Origin: Halieaceae bacterium
Lineage (GTDB): Bacteria; Pseudomonadota; Gammaproteobacteria; Pseudomonadales; Halieaceae
DNA length: 38,941 nucleotides
Assembly: GCA_902631395.1 (NCBI GenBank)
Contig: CACOYM010000018.1
Location: forward strand, 1 to 38,941
Direction of reading: 5' to 3'
Position numbers and translations under genes: made by a program. Position 1 is the stretch's first letter. Each line of letters starts with the position of its first letter. Below are positions 15,682 to 23,958 of this stretch, piece by piece. Below the pieces are notes generated by a model, which saw only the letters and a program-made list of their open reading frames with translations, was not told the origin of the DNA and ran no database searches.

Positions 15682-16218
15682 ATGAAATTCCTCTTTGTTG
15701 CTTTTTTAGCGCTGATAGCTCAGGCGGCCTCTACTGAAACCCTGCTAGGCACTGAGACAATCTCGCCAGGAATATCCTTAACGTTTGAAGCTGCTGCGCG
15801 AGATACCATATATCCGGCAGAGCAATTCCTAGATGAAGATCAGACTGATATTCATTTAGAGGTACTAGCCAGCTGGAATCAAAATGCTCCAAGTGGTTTT
15901 CCAATAGGAGGGCACGTCGCCTATTTAGAGGTGAATGTTGAGGTCACAAACGAACAGTCAGGAGAATACAGGTCAACACGGCTCACACCACACCTAAATT
16001 TATCCGACGGGCTCCACTACGCACAAAATTTCAAGCTACCAGGCGACGATGATCAAACTTATCGGCTCATTTTCAGCATCAATCCCCCGGTTATAGGGAG
16101 CGTTGGTATTCACTCGGATTGGTTACAATCCTTCGGGCAGAAACTATTAGAATCTCATACAGTTGTTTTTCAGGGCGTCAGCCTGACGGAGGCAGCTCGG
16201 TCTCGACGTACAAAATGA
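15682..16218 (+). CDS. P19/FetP/Tp34-like periplasmic iron-transport protein
   Basis: This secreted protein belongs to the P19/Tp34 family (Pfam Iron_transport), which handles Fe/Cu in the periplasm during iron uptake. It is 178 aa with a signal peptide (about residues 1-17). Family landmarks are DIHLE (His58, Glu60), GFPIGGHVAYLEVNVEVTN, the ligand loop LTPHLNLSDGLHYA (His104, His112), YRLIFSINPP, and GIHSDW (His144). In Campylobacter P19 the loop reads MPM...DGPHY, so the copper-ligand methionine appears to be His104 here, a possible change in metal preference. The usual FTR1/FetM-type permease partner is not nearby. I see no Fur box directly upstream; it may be expressed from a promoter further back. 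Confidence 0.82.
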   Translation: MKFLFVAFLALIAQAASTETLLGTETISPGISLTFEAAARDTIYPAEQFLDEDQTDIHLEVLASWNQNAPSGFPIGGHVAYLEVNVEVTNEQSGEYRSTRLTPHLNLSDGLHYAQNFKLPGDDDQTYRLIFSINPPVIGSVGIHSDWLQSFGQKLLESHTVVFQGVSLTEAARSRRTK

Positions 16219-16311
16219 ACTAGTGGATGACACGGTCGTTGCTTGCATTGCGACTAGCTTTTGAAACGAAGAACCATAGAGCTCGACCACTGGTGCAATA
16301 CAATGACGCTT

Positions 16312-16617
16312 TTAGCTGCCGCTCTCGTGGCAGATGGGAGCCTGCTCAACTTGAGCATATTCCTCCGTCTCTGGATATTTATTTAGCATGTGATGATATT
16401 TCCCAAGCCAACTCAGGCCTCGGTCTAATGTATTTGCGTCAATTTCTTTATCGTTGAAAGTGGCAACGTAGATGATTTCGTCACCGACTATGCCAGTAAA
16501 GTAAGAATCAATAGATCCATCGTTGAGTGCTCTTTCGGTCACTTCGTGGTAAATCTCGATGAACGCATCCATGCTCTCGGGCTTTGGTTTGAATCGAATC
16601 GTTGTCATAAATCGCAT
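16312..16617 (-). CDS. Small protein, possible dimeric alpha/beta-barrel fold
   Basis: The family is not firmly recognised. The start at 16617 has an excellent ribosome site (GGAGG, about 8 bases upstream). The 101-aa protein opens with MRFMTTIRFKPKPESMDAF, the beta-strand then helix pattern of ABM/EthD-type proteins in which residues after F.PKP contact a small ligand, and later has IIYVATFNDKE. It is not closely similar to the IsdG-like gene at 5756 and lacks its Asn-Trp-His triad. It stands alone, converging on the P19-like gene, with fumC upstream on the same strand (gap about 97 bases). A catalytic role cannot be assigned. Confidence 0.6.
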   Translation of the reverse strand: MRFMTTIRFKPKPESMDAFIEIYHEVTERALNDGSIDSYFTGIVGDEIIYVATFNDKEIDANTLDRGLSWLGKYHHMLNKYPETEEYAQVEQAPICHESGS

Positions 16618-16714
16618 TGGAATCCTCCCACGCATTTCTGCTACTAAGCTGACTCTAACCTTTGTGCTAACTCACACACTCAGGAGCGCATCGCATTAAA
16701 ATCGCGAATTCTAA

Positions 16715-18106
16715 TCAGTCACTTAATCCTCCCTCGGTCAATTTCTGAGGGTCCAAAAGGTTTAGGAGCTCCTTCCTTGACAGGTCAGTAAATTCCTCAG
16801 CTACATCGATTATTGGGCGATTACTTTGGTAAGCGGACTTCGCTATTTCAGCAGCCTTATCGTATCCAATGATTGGATTCAAAGCCGTGACGAGTATGGG
16901 ATTGCGATGCAAAGCGGCTTCGAGATTATCCCCATTCACTTCAAAAGTCGCTATCGCCTTATTTGAGAGGAGCGGCACACTTTTGCTAAGCAGCGTAACG
17001 CTCTCCAGTAAATTTTTCGCAACTAAAGGAAGCATAACATTCAATTCAAAGTTACCCGACTGCCCGGCAATTGTAATTGCGGTGTCATTGCCGATTACCT
17101 GCGCTGCTACCATCGCTACGGCCTCAGGTATCACCGGGTTAACTTTTCCTGGCATGATTGATGATCCAGGCTGGAGTGGCTCAAGACTTATCTCGCCCAA
17201 CCCTGCGAGAGGTCCGGAATTCATCCATCTCAGATCATTCGAAATCTTCAGCAGCGCTACCGCGAGGGTTTTCAATTGCCCCGACAGGGCGACCGCAGAG
17301 TCTTGAGAGCCTATTAAAGAAAAATGTTCCTTTGCAGGGAAGAACTGAAGATCTAAATTTTTCGACAATATCTGCGTGGTCGCTACCGAAAAGTTCCGGT
17401 GAGTATTTATACCAGTGCCCACGGCAGTCCCACCGACAGCCACATATTGCATGTGAGCAACGGTTCCGCTGATCAGAGCTCTCGCATTTTCTACCTGAGC
17501 AGACCAGCCATTAAGAACTTGATCCATCCTGACAGGCATCGCGTCCATGAGGTGGGTGCGCCCAGTTTTACATACGCCTTGCAATGTTTCAGATTTCAGA
17601 GAAATGACCGAAATCAACTCGTCTATGACGGGTAGTAACGCTCTGGTGACAGTAGTAACTGCACTGACGTGAATTGCTGTAGGGACTACATCGTTGCTGC
17701 TTTGACCGAAATTAACGTGATCATTTGGATTTACGGTCAAACCAGACGCGTTAGAAGCTAGGGTCGCTACCACCTCATTAACATTCATATTTGAGCTGGT
17801 ACCTGAACCTGTTTGGAAAACGTCCACCGGAAAGTGTTCAATCAAATTTGCATCATCGAGAAGGCTCACGCAGGCAACGTCGATAGCACTGCTAATTTCA
17901 TCCGGCAAACAACCAAGCTTTTGATTACCGAGAGCGGCCGCTCTTTTGATCTGAAGCAGGGCCTTGATAAATTCCAAAGGCATTCTAGATCCGCTAATCG
18001 GGAAATTATTGAGTGCGCGCTGGGTTTGTGCGCCGTAGAGTGCTGCCTCGTCTACCTCTAATTCACCCATGCTATCTCTGACCGATCTTTTTTTATTGCT
18101 TACCAC
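16715..18106 (-). CDS. fumC: Class II fumarate hydratase FumC
   Basis: This TCA-cycle enzyme interconverts fumarate and malate without an Fe-S cluster. The 463-aa protein is full length and has the superfamily signature GSSIMPGKVNP (about residues 314-324), TGRTHLMDA with the catalytic His185, and the substrate-site motifs TGSGTSSNMN and GQSSND. It starts with GTG (18106) preceded by a near-perfect ribosome site, GGAGGTGA. Class II fumarases are iron-independent and replace iron-sulfur fumarases under iron limitation or oxidative stress; in P. aeruginosa fumC lies in a Fur-controlled operon with a superoxide dismutase gene. A weaker Fur-like box lies about 380 bases upstream. The annotation is firm; the regulation is inference. 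Confidence 0.95.
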   Translation of the reverse strand: MVSNKKRSVRDSMGELEVDEAALYGAQTQRALNNFPISGSRMPLEFIKALLQIKRAAALGNQKLGCLPDEISSAIDVACVSLLDDANLIEHFPVDVFQTGSGTSSNMNVNEVVATLASNASGLTVNPNDHVNFGQSSNDVVPTAIHVSAVTTVTRALLPVIDELISVISLKSETLQGVCKTGRTHLMDAMPVRMDQVLNGWSAQVENARALISGTVAHMQYVAVGGTAVGTGINTHRNFSVATTQILSKNLDLQFFPAKEHFSLIGSQDSAVALSGQLKTLAVALLKISNDLRWMNSGPLAGLGEISLEPLQPGSSIMPGKVNPVIPEAVAMVAAQVIGNDTAITIAGQSGNFELNVMLPLVAKNLLESVTLLSKSVPLLSNKAIATFEVNGDNLEAALHRNPILVTALNPIIGYDKAAEIAKSAYQSNRPIIDVAEEFTDLSRKELLNLLDPQKLTEGGLSD

Positions 18107-18465
18107 GAGTCACCTCCATGCTTGAGTAGGTGCCTCGTCGGTACACCCATTCCGAAGATTTTATTTCTAAGTATTCTGCGATTTGTCTCAGTCTTGCGGA
18201 GACAGTTCAGATCAAACACTGGTATGTGCATATTTTTCAGGGCTCGACTGGACCATTGACAAGACACTACGAGATCGGAAATTGTCTGTGATAGTAGGTC
18301 TATTATTCTCGGCACGTAGGTTTGTGATGCATACACACCTACCTGAGAAGGCTGCTTTTCGCAGGGATCTAGATGAATGTTTAGAAGTCTGAATGAGTCT
18401 GGGTTTTTAATACGCACAACGCAAGTCTGAAGTTCCTCCATTTTAGAACCGACTTTGAGTGCCAT
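18100..18465 (-). CDS. Hypothetical ORF immediately upstream of fumC
   Basis: This 121-codon frame runs from just below a divergent promoter region to overlap the fumC start by seven bases. I recognise no family. The product is polar, with three cysteines in the first two thirds, a central stretch VPRIIDLLSQTISDLVVS that could be a helix, and a basic C-terminus. There is no ribosome site at 18465 or at the alternative ATG at 18441. Its position matches that of fagA before fumC in Pseudomonas, but I cannot show homology. It may instead be a fumC leader with a chance open frame. Confidence 0.35.
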   Translation of the reverse strand: MALKVGSKMEELQTCVVRIKNPDSFRLLNIHLDPCEKQPSQVGVYASQTYVPRIIDLLSQTISDLVVSCQWSSRALKNMHIPVFDLNCLRKTETNRRILRNKIFGMGVPTRHLLKHGGDSW

Positions 18466-18485
18466 TACGACGCGCCCGTAGAGAT

Positions 18486-18508
18486 GCGAATAACTATCAT
18501 TATATAAT
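18486..18508 (-). promoter_or_regulatory. Weaker Fur-like box with -10 elements on both strands
   Basis: Positions 18486-18504 match the Fur consensus at 13-14 of 19 bases. TATAAT occurs on the minus strand (18504-18499) and on the plus strand (18503-18508), overlapping each other. An alternative minus-strand pair, CTGACA with a 17-base spacer and TATTCG (18492-18487), would enclose the box as at the other sites. It could drive the fumC unit leftward and the unknown genes rightward. The -35 elements of the two TATAAT sites are poor. Confidence 0.5.
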
Positions 18509-18670
18509 ATGTCAGGAGGGGCGAATAACGTGGCCAGAAAAGATTAAGGCTTCACTTGGGATCAACTTGTCAGAAAAGCTATTCCGGCCTCAGATGGACA
18601 AGCGGATTAGGTTGGATTTCCTAAGTGAGTTCTTGTTCATCTCGCTTACAAAATACAAGAGGAGAATCTT

Positions 18671-18898
18671 TTGGACCAAAAGTTTGCTCAAGAAATTCAG
18701 TACGCTTGTCAGGAAATACTAAACAGGCACTACTCAATCCAAGTTTCCCAACGTTTAGCCGAAGAGGATCCATGGTGGATAAAAAAGATTTCTAAAATTG
18801 AGCAAAATTGCGCCCTGTTTTCAGAGGGAAATTACGGTCAAATTTCTTGGGACCGCGATTTTGGTGCCAAAACGAAATACAAAAGCACAGGCGCCTGA
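18671..18898 (+). CDS. Hypothetical small protein
   Basis: This 75-codon frame starts at TTG 18671 with GAGGAGA about 6 bases upstream. The product is polar, with a possible N-terminal helix (QKFAQEIQYACQEIL), then DPWWIKKISKIE, and ends in a basic tail. I recognise no family. The surrounding 18.1-18.94 kb is A+T-rich and contains no recognisable gene, so this may be a true small orphan gene, a remnant, or chance. It ends about 50 bases before the DoxX gene on the same strand. Confidence 0.35.
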   Translation: MDQKFAQEIQYACQEILNRHYSIQVSQRLAEEDPWWIKKISKIEQNCALFSEGNYGQISWDRDFGAKTKYKSTGA

Positions 18899-18949
18899 AA
18901 GTTAAACTCGGCATCTAACGTGCGGTCATTTTAGGAGAATGTGCAAAGC

Positions 18950-19363
18950 ATGAGTTACTTCAAAAAATTAATGGATTCAGTAGCAAACCCCTCGTACGCC
19001 CTTTTCCGCATGGTGTTGGGATTTCTTTTTATGTGGCATGGAACACAAAAGCTCTTTAACGTTCCTGTGGAGTTCCCCTATGAGCTCAATGCACTAAGCC
19101 AAGCAGCTGGCATTATCGAGCTTGTGGGTGGTGCTCTAGTGTTACTTGGGTGTATTGCTCGTCCGGTCGCCTTCATTTGTAGCGGGACCATGGCGGTCGC
19201 TTACTGGTTAGTTCATGGCCTCAACAGCTTTTTCCCGATGATCAACGGCGGCGAGCTAGCTGCCCTATATTGTTTCGGTTTCTTATTAATTGCTGCAAAC
19301 GGCCCAGGCATCTGGAGCATCGACAGTTTGCTATCAAGAAACAATGGTGAGGAAAATTCTTAA
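18950..19363 (+). CDS. DoxX-family membrane protein
   Basis: This is a four-helix inner-membrane protein of the DoxX/SURF4-like superfamily, whose members are associated with redox processes though the biochemical role is mostly unknown. From the ATG at 18950 it is 137 aa. The pattern LFRMVLGFLFMWHGTQKLF is a hallmark of DoxX, followed by IELVGGALVLLG and AVAYWLVH. GGAG lies 12 bases upstream, and an in-frame GTG at 18941 is an alternative. It is the first recognisable gene of a cluster with a mini-ORF, an HPP protein and a DUF4920 protein. Confidence 0.85.
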   Translation: MSYFKKLMDSVANPSYALFRMVLGFLFMWHGTQKLFNVPVEFPYELNALSQAAGIIELVGGALVLLGCIARPVAFICSGTMAVAYWLVHGLNSFFPMINGGELAALYCFGFLLIAANGPGIWSIDSLLSRNNGEENS

Positions 19364-19379
19364 ACGCAAGGAAAATGAA

Positions 19380-19469
19380 ATGCAGCACAGCATTCGCTCT
19401 GCGGAAGCATGGTGGTTAGGTGTGCTGAACCGCTTCGAGAAACCTCATTCAGACTTACCGGCGATATGA
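19380..19469 (+). CDS. 29-residue mini-ORF translationally coupled to the HPP gene
   Basis: This is a short frame (ATG 19380, TGA 19467-19469) with AAGGAA about 8 bases upstream. Its stop overlaps the start of the HPP gene as ATGA. The peptide contains SIRSAEAWWLGVLNRFEKP, amphipathic and rich in Trp, Arg and Glu, and I know no family for it. The ATGA overlap and ribosome site favour real translation. It could be a small regulatory or partner peptide, or simply a coupling leader that loads ribosomes for the HPP gene. It lies 16 bases after doxX. Confidence 0.45.
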   Translation: MQHSIRSAEAWWLGVLNRFEKPHSDLPAI

Positions 19470-19972
19470 GCTATGGAAGTAAATTGCTAGGGCGGGCTTC
19501 ACCTGACCAGAAAAGCCCAAAGGTGAGAGCCTTACTGGTCGCTTTTATCGGGGCGACACTAGCTGGAGTATCGCTGGGATTCTTGTCGGAGTCGTCACAA
19601 CAAGCATTAATAATGGGCTCCTTTGGCGCTTCAATCTTTCTTGTTATGGCCGTCCCAGACTTACCATTCGCACAACCAAGAAATGTGCTTGCTGGGCATT
19701 TTTTAGCGTCTGCAATAGGCCTTGCTTGTTTTCACTTCATTGGTGAAAGTTTTTTTATAATGGGCCTCGCTCTCGGGCTGACTACTGTCGCGATGCTTTT
19801 TTTTAAGGTCGCGCATCCACCTGCCGGCTCTAATCCCATTGCAATTTTTTTAGCAGGGCCAGACTGGAGTTTTCTTGTCACTCCGACTCTGGCCGGAGCC
19901 CTCATTATTGTGGCGCTGGGTATCGCTTATAATAACCTTTGGGCAGACCGTTCATACCCTAAATATTGGTAG
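19466..19972 (+). CDS. HPP-family integral membrane protein
   Basis: This 168-aa membrane protein of the HPP family (named after a His-Pro-Pro motif) has about four or five helices. The motif is intact in KVAHPPAGSNPIAIF. The start at 19466 is chosen because it overlaps the preceding mini-ORF stop (ATGA), although the frame is open from 19409. An FGASIFLVMAVP segment and LPFAQPRNVLAGH are also typical. Some HPP proteins have been linked to nitrite transport in chloroplasts and cyanobacteria; the bacterial role is otherwise unclear. It overlaps no downstream gene; DUF4920 begins 44 bases later. Confidence 0.85.
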   Translation: MSYGSKLLGRASPDQKSPKVRALLVAFIGATLAGVSLGFLSESSQQALIMGSFGASIFLVMAVPDLPFAQPRNVLAGHFLASAIGLACFHFIGESFFIMGLALGLTTVAMLFFKVAHPPAGSNPIAIFLAGPDWSFLVTPTLAGALIIVALGIAYNNLWADRSYPKYW

Positions 19973-20016
19973 CGCGGCGCCCAAAGCCGCTCCACAGAAT
20001 TCAGGTGAGAATAGAG

Positions 20017-20532
20017 ATGCAACTGGCTAGACTTTTGTTTTCAGGGTTTTCAATGTCGCTGTTGCTCGTGTCAACGGTGTTGGCGGGAAGCGGTAGCACT
20101 ACCGTACTGAGGCTCTCTAAAGCGGTCGAAACGGGACCAAATTACGAAGTATTTGGCGCGCCGATGCCCGACAAAACGCTGGGATTGAGTCTTACGGACC
20201 TCATCGCGCAGAAGCAGAGTTATCTTGGGAAGGAAGTCCGAGTCTCTGCAAAAATCACACAAGTCTGCCAAGCTAAGGGCTGCTTTTTTATTGCTACACA
20301 GAATGATAAATGGGCTCGCATTACATTTCGTGACTACGGTTTTTTTGTTCCGACTAATACTGCTAACTCAAGGGTTCTCATCAAGGGCGTTTTTTCAGAG
20401 AGAGAGTTATCAAATGATCAAGTGCAGCATTACAGAGCCGATCTAGGCTCCAGCATCAACTCAGCGGACGACCGATCTTCATTAGAATACTCGATTGTAG
20501 CCTCGTCCGTCCTTATCCATAAGTCAGTTTGA
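20017..20532 (+). CDS. DUF4920-family periplasmic protein
   Basis: This is an exported protein of unknown function. The ATG at 20017 gives 171 aa with a clear signal peptide (about residues 1-24); the frame opens upstream inside the HPP gene, but that extension would mask the signal. The DUF4920 pattern is present: FGAPM, VCQAKGCFFIA with a Cys84...Cys89 pair, and RITFRDYGFFVP. The CxxxxC pair might form a disulfide or bind a metal or haem-like ligand, but this is not established. It sits in the same direction as DoxX and HPP, suggesting one cell-envelope unit. Confidence 0.8.
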   Translation: MQLARLLFSGFSMSLLLVSTVLAGSGSTTVLRLSKAVETGPNYEVFGAPMPDKTLGLSLTDLIAQKQSYLGKEVRVSAKITQVCQAKGCFFIATQNDKWARITFRDYGFFVPTNTANSRVLIKGVFSERELSNDQVQHYRADLGSSINSADDRSSLEYSIVASSVLIHKSV

Positions 20533-20822
20533 AACAAGCTTGCTCAACCTTTAAGGCATCAGGGTCGCAGAAGGGGAAAATCAAAGCGCATTTGAGCGTG
20601 AAAGCGCCGGAGGATGCGATAGAAGTAACCAGCGGCTCTCAATCATGAAGGTTGAGAAATTTGCCGCTAGATTTAACAGCGCTGGCGACATAACTGCTCT
20701 TGGTTACAGATTTTTCGTAAGCTGGCGCGATGATCGTGCTTTAGTTGCCATCTGCTTAGCAATTCAATAGCGGGTCGCACCCGCCGACATCCCACAGCGC
20801 GAGTCAAAGTTTTAAGATCAAA
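20533..20822. other. 290-base interval before the ABC/AttH operon
   Basis: No recognised gene was found. A 41-codon plus-strand frame (20645-20770) has a protein-like composition but no ribosome site. A perfect short hairpin, GCGGGT-CGC-ACCCGC, lies at 20770-20784 without a T-run. I could not find a convincing promoter or a Fur box for the following operon. Confidence 0.4.
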
Positions 20823-21485
20823 ATGTTTCAACTTCAGAATATTGATAAAGCCTTCAGAGACCGAGGTGAGGTAATACATGTCGCGCGTAACCTAACTTGG
20901 GAGCTGGCTTCTGGGGCAAAAACCGCGCTAATGGGAGAAAGCGGCGCAGGAAAAACCACAATCATGAACATCATTGCTGGGCTTGATTCAGTGGACAAGG
21001 GTACCGTGACCGTAAATGGGATAAAGCTCTCATCGGTCAGTAACCGAGAGGTCAGCGATTATCGGAGAAACCATTTAGGCCTTATCTTCCAAAAGTTTCA
21101 TCTCGTACCGACGCTTGATGTCTGGGATAACGCAGCGTTGCAGGCCCGCCTGGCAGGTTGTTTCGATGCCGAGGCAGCAGAATCCCTACTTAACCGGTTG
21201 GAAATACAACATCTCATCAACCACTACCCATCGCAGCTATCTGGCGGCCAACAGCAGCGTGTAGCTATCGCTAGGGCATTGATGCATCGACCAAAGTTAG
21301 TATTAGCCGACGAGCCCACTGGCAACCTGGATGAGGCAACTAGTGACAAGGTGATTGAACTGCTAGTCGACACAGCGACATCAGTTGGATCATCGCTGGT
21401 TGTAGTCACGCACAGTCACAAAGTCGCCAGTCACTTGAATGAGTGTTGGCACCTTGCGTCGGGCACGCTGACACCCTCTGCATGA
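20823..21485 (+). CDS. ABC transporter ATP-binding protein (LolD/MacB-like)
   Basis: This is the ATPase of a type VII (MacB/LolCDE-like) ABC system. The 220-aa protein has Walker [10 protein letters not shown] (residues 38-46), a Q-loop in [10 protein letters not shown], the signature LSGGQQQR (139-146), Walker B LVLADEP (159-165) followed by TGNLD, and the switch His in VVTHSH. Its stop overlaps the start of the FtsX-type permease (ATGA), so both are made together. With the AttH/CrtC-like gene that follows, the trio resembles the AttEFGH arrangement. The substrate is unknown; lipid or lipoprotein handling is a common role for such pairs. Confidence 0.88.
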   Translation: MFQLQNIDKAFRDRGEVIHVARNLTWELASGAKTALMGESGAGKTTIMNIIAGLDSVDKGTVTVNGIKLSSVSNREVSDYRRNHLGLIFQKFHLVPTLDVWDNAALQARLAGCFDAEAAESLLNRLEIQHLINHYPSQLSGGQQQRVAIARALMHRPKLVLADEPTGNLDEATSDKVIELLVDTATSVGSSLVVVTHSHKVASHLNECWHLASGTLTPSA

Positions 21486-23956
21486 CGCGTCGTTTCATTA
21501 TCGCGCTAGCGACCACGCTCTCTTTTTATCGCAGCAACAAGCTTCAAGGTTTATTTGTCTTATTGGGCCTCGTTCTTGGCTGTGGGCTCTACACTGCCGT
21601 AGCGCAGATCAATGCCAGCGCTAGAGCTAGTTACGCTGAGGCAGATAAAATTCTGGGAGCATCGTCGCAACTGCGGATCTCGGACAGACAGCAGACGGGT
21701 GTATCAGTAGATGACTACATAAAATTGCGACGTTCAGGCTTCTCAACTGTATACCCAGTCTTAGAAGCACGATTGCCCACTTCGGAAGGTGCATTGATCT
21801 CGTTCATCGCAACCGATCTGCTGGCACTTCCTATTGCCCCAGCAGCACAGGAAACGGATGTAGAAAATCCCTTCAGAGGCAGCGACTGGAGTCGATTGAC
21901 CCAGCCACCCTATGAAATGTGGGTTCCAGCGCAAATCGCAAAAAAAATTGGGGTGCGGGATGGAGATCGTGTTGAGTTACCAGACGGAACGCGACTCCCG
22001 CCTGCATCCATTAGATCGCAAACACAACAAAACGATCGAGTCTTTATGGATATCGGCGCGGCTCTTAATGTCTTGGGTACCGATCGACTATCTTATCTGG
22101 CGGTAGGTGAGTTAGACGATAATCAGCAAACCTTATTCCAAGAACAGTTTGGTGACAGGCTTGCGCTATCTCGCAATACCGAGGCATTCGACCTGTCACA
22201 GCTTACACAGAGCCTACACACTAATCTGACCGCTCTAGGTCTTCTGTCGTTCATAGTGGGTGTTTTCATCGTGTTCAATGCAGTGAACTTCTCGCTGAGT
22301 GCCAGAACTAAAGTATTTCGAGTGCTGGACGAGCTGGGTGTCCCTGCCCCAGAAGTGGGGCTGGCAATTCTCATCGAAACTCTGATTTGGTCACTCACTG
22401 GGGCACTTCTTGGCACATTACTCGCTCAACCCGTCAGTACCGCACTCATGCCCGCAGTAGCGTCAACGATGCAGAACATTTACGGCGCGCATGTCTCTAG
22501 TGTGCCACTTTTCAATGGGGAGCTCTTTCTAAAGGCCCTTGCTTTAGCATCGGCGGGGTTGGCTATGACACTGATGTTGCCCCTAATGCTGATCGCCTCG
22601 GAGCCTGCCGCTCGTGCTACGCTCGGGCCGATTCAGGTTGGCAGAAGCAGTTCGCGCGCGCTGGCTGCTGTAGGCACCATTATGATCCTCGCAGCCTGTG
22701 CCATTTACCCCTTCGCCTCCTCGCTCATACAAGGTTTCGGTTTACTTGCACTAATTCTATTTGCGGGGATAGCGCTGTTGCCTGCTGTCATCATCAGCGT
22801 CGCGGCATTTGGCAAAGCCGCTCTCGGGTATAGCTGGCTAGGTCGATGGGCTTTTGCAGACATACTGTCCCAGCTGCCTCATCTCCGACTAGCACTAATG
22901 GCATTATTGCTAACACTGATTGCCAATATTGGCGTCACCTCGCTCGTGGGCAGTTTTCGTATTGCGCTCACCGATTGGCTCGAGACCAGACTATCGGCGG
23001 ACTACTACATCTCTGATAAAGCACTGTCATCAACCGATCTTATTGGTCAATCTTGGATTAGTGCAGCACACCAGCGAAAGGTCGCAGAGGTGCGTTTCAG
23101 TGGCCGAAAAGCCGAGGTTATCGGCATCGACGTTACTGCGCCAGATTTCCAGCAAGGCAGCGTGATTGACGCTGAACCTAATGCCTTCGCTCGCTGGATT
23201 AACAGTGTCGATACCGAAACACCGGTATTTGCGAACGAACAGGTCCGTTATCTGGCTGGCGTTCAAGTGGGTGACGCAGTCAATTTAATGACAAACCTCG
23301 GCCCCCATGCTTTTCGTGTGATCGGCTTTTTCCACGACTACGGCAACACCAAATATGCCTTTCACCTCCCTAAAGAACGTTTCGATATCCTTTACCCGAG
23401 AGCGGAAGTTCAAGGCTGGGGCATATGGGTCACCGACAAAGACATATACAAGGCAGAAGTGGGTTTAAATAAGCTAGGCGTGGGCCCGGCAGACCTAATC
23501 TCTCAAAACGATGTGCTGCTCTTATCGATGAGCATCTTCGATCGCACTTTTGCTATTACGCGAGCACTTAATGCGCTAACACTTGTCGTTGCAGGAGTAG
23601 CAATTTTTGCTTCACTTCTCTCGCTGTATCAGCTGCGTAGGCCTGAGTATGCGCTATGGCGAGCAATCGGGATGCGTTGGATAGAGTTTTTCTGCGTGGC
23701 AGGTTCTCCCGTGATCTTGATGACGGGTGTTGTGATGATAATTTCCCTGCCGATGGGTGTTGCTCTTGCGTGGTTGCTCATAAACAAAATTAATGTCATT
23801 TCGTTTGGATGGACAATGCCTATGGTGTTAAGCGCAAGTTCCATTGCGTTCTTGTTTTGCCTAGTCTTGTGTCTCGTCTTCATGGCTTTCTTACTCGCTT
23901 CTCTAGGGCAAAGGACAGCTGTAAGCAGCGCTTTGAAGCAATTGGCGGGAGAGTAG
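21482..23956 (+). CDS. ABC transporter permease, FtsX/MacB-type (double FtsX domain)
   Basis: This is a large inner-membrane permease of 824 aa that uses the energy of the preceding ATPase. It starts at ATG 21482, overlapping the ATPase stop by four bases; the frame opens earlier inside the ATPase gene. An N-terminal helix (GLFVLLGLVLGCGLYTAVAQ) is followed by a large periplasmic domain, then an FtsX helix cluster with the characteristic AILIETLIWSLTGALLGTLL. A second periplasmic domain and a second cluster come after it (LYQLRRPEYALWRAIGM and beyond). This tandem layout is shared by the AttF/AttG-like and YbbP-like permeases. It is followed two bases later by the AttH/CrtC-like gene. Confidence 0.88.
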   Translation: MTRRFIIALATTLSFYRSNKLQGLFVLLGLVLGCGLYTAVAQINASARASYAEADKILGASSQLRISDRQQTGVSVDDYIKLRRSGFSTVYPVLEARLPTSEGALISFIATDLLALPIAPAAQETDVENPFRGSDWSRLTQPPYEMWVPAQIAKKIGVRDGDRVELPDGTRLPPASIRSQTQQNDRVFMDIGAALNVLGTDRLSYLAVGELDDNQQTLFQEQFGDRLALSRNTEAFDLSQLTQSLHTNLTALGLLSFIVGVFIVFNAVNFSLSARTKVFRVLDELGVPAPEVGLAILIETLIWSLTGALLGTLLAQPVSTALMPAVASTMQNIYGAHVSSVPLFNGELFLKALALASAGLAMTLMLPLMLIASEPAARATLGPIQVGRSSSRALAAVGTIMILAACAIYPFASSLIQGFGLLALILFAGIALLPAVIISVAAFGKAALGYSWLGRWAFADILSQLPHLRLALMALLLTLIANIGVTSLVGSFRIALTDWLETRLSADYYISDKALSSTDLIGQSWISAAHQRKVAEVRFSGRKAEVIGIDVTAPDFQQGSVIDAEPNAFARWINSVDTETPVFANEQVRYLAGVQVGDAVNLMTNLGPHAFRVIGFFHDYGNTKYAFHLPKERFDILYPRAEVQGWGIWVTDKDIYKAEVGLNKLGVGPADLISQNDVLLLSMSIFDRTFAITRALNALTLVVAGVAIFASLLSLYQLRRPEYALWRAIGMRWIEFFCVAGSPVILMTGVVMIISLPMGVALAWLLINKINVISFGWTMPMVLSASSIAFLFCLVLCLVFMAFLLASLGQRTAVSSALKQLAGE

Positions 23957-23958
23957 CG

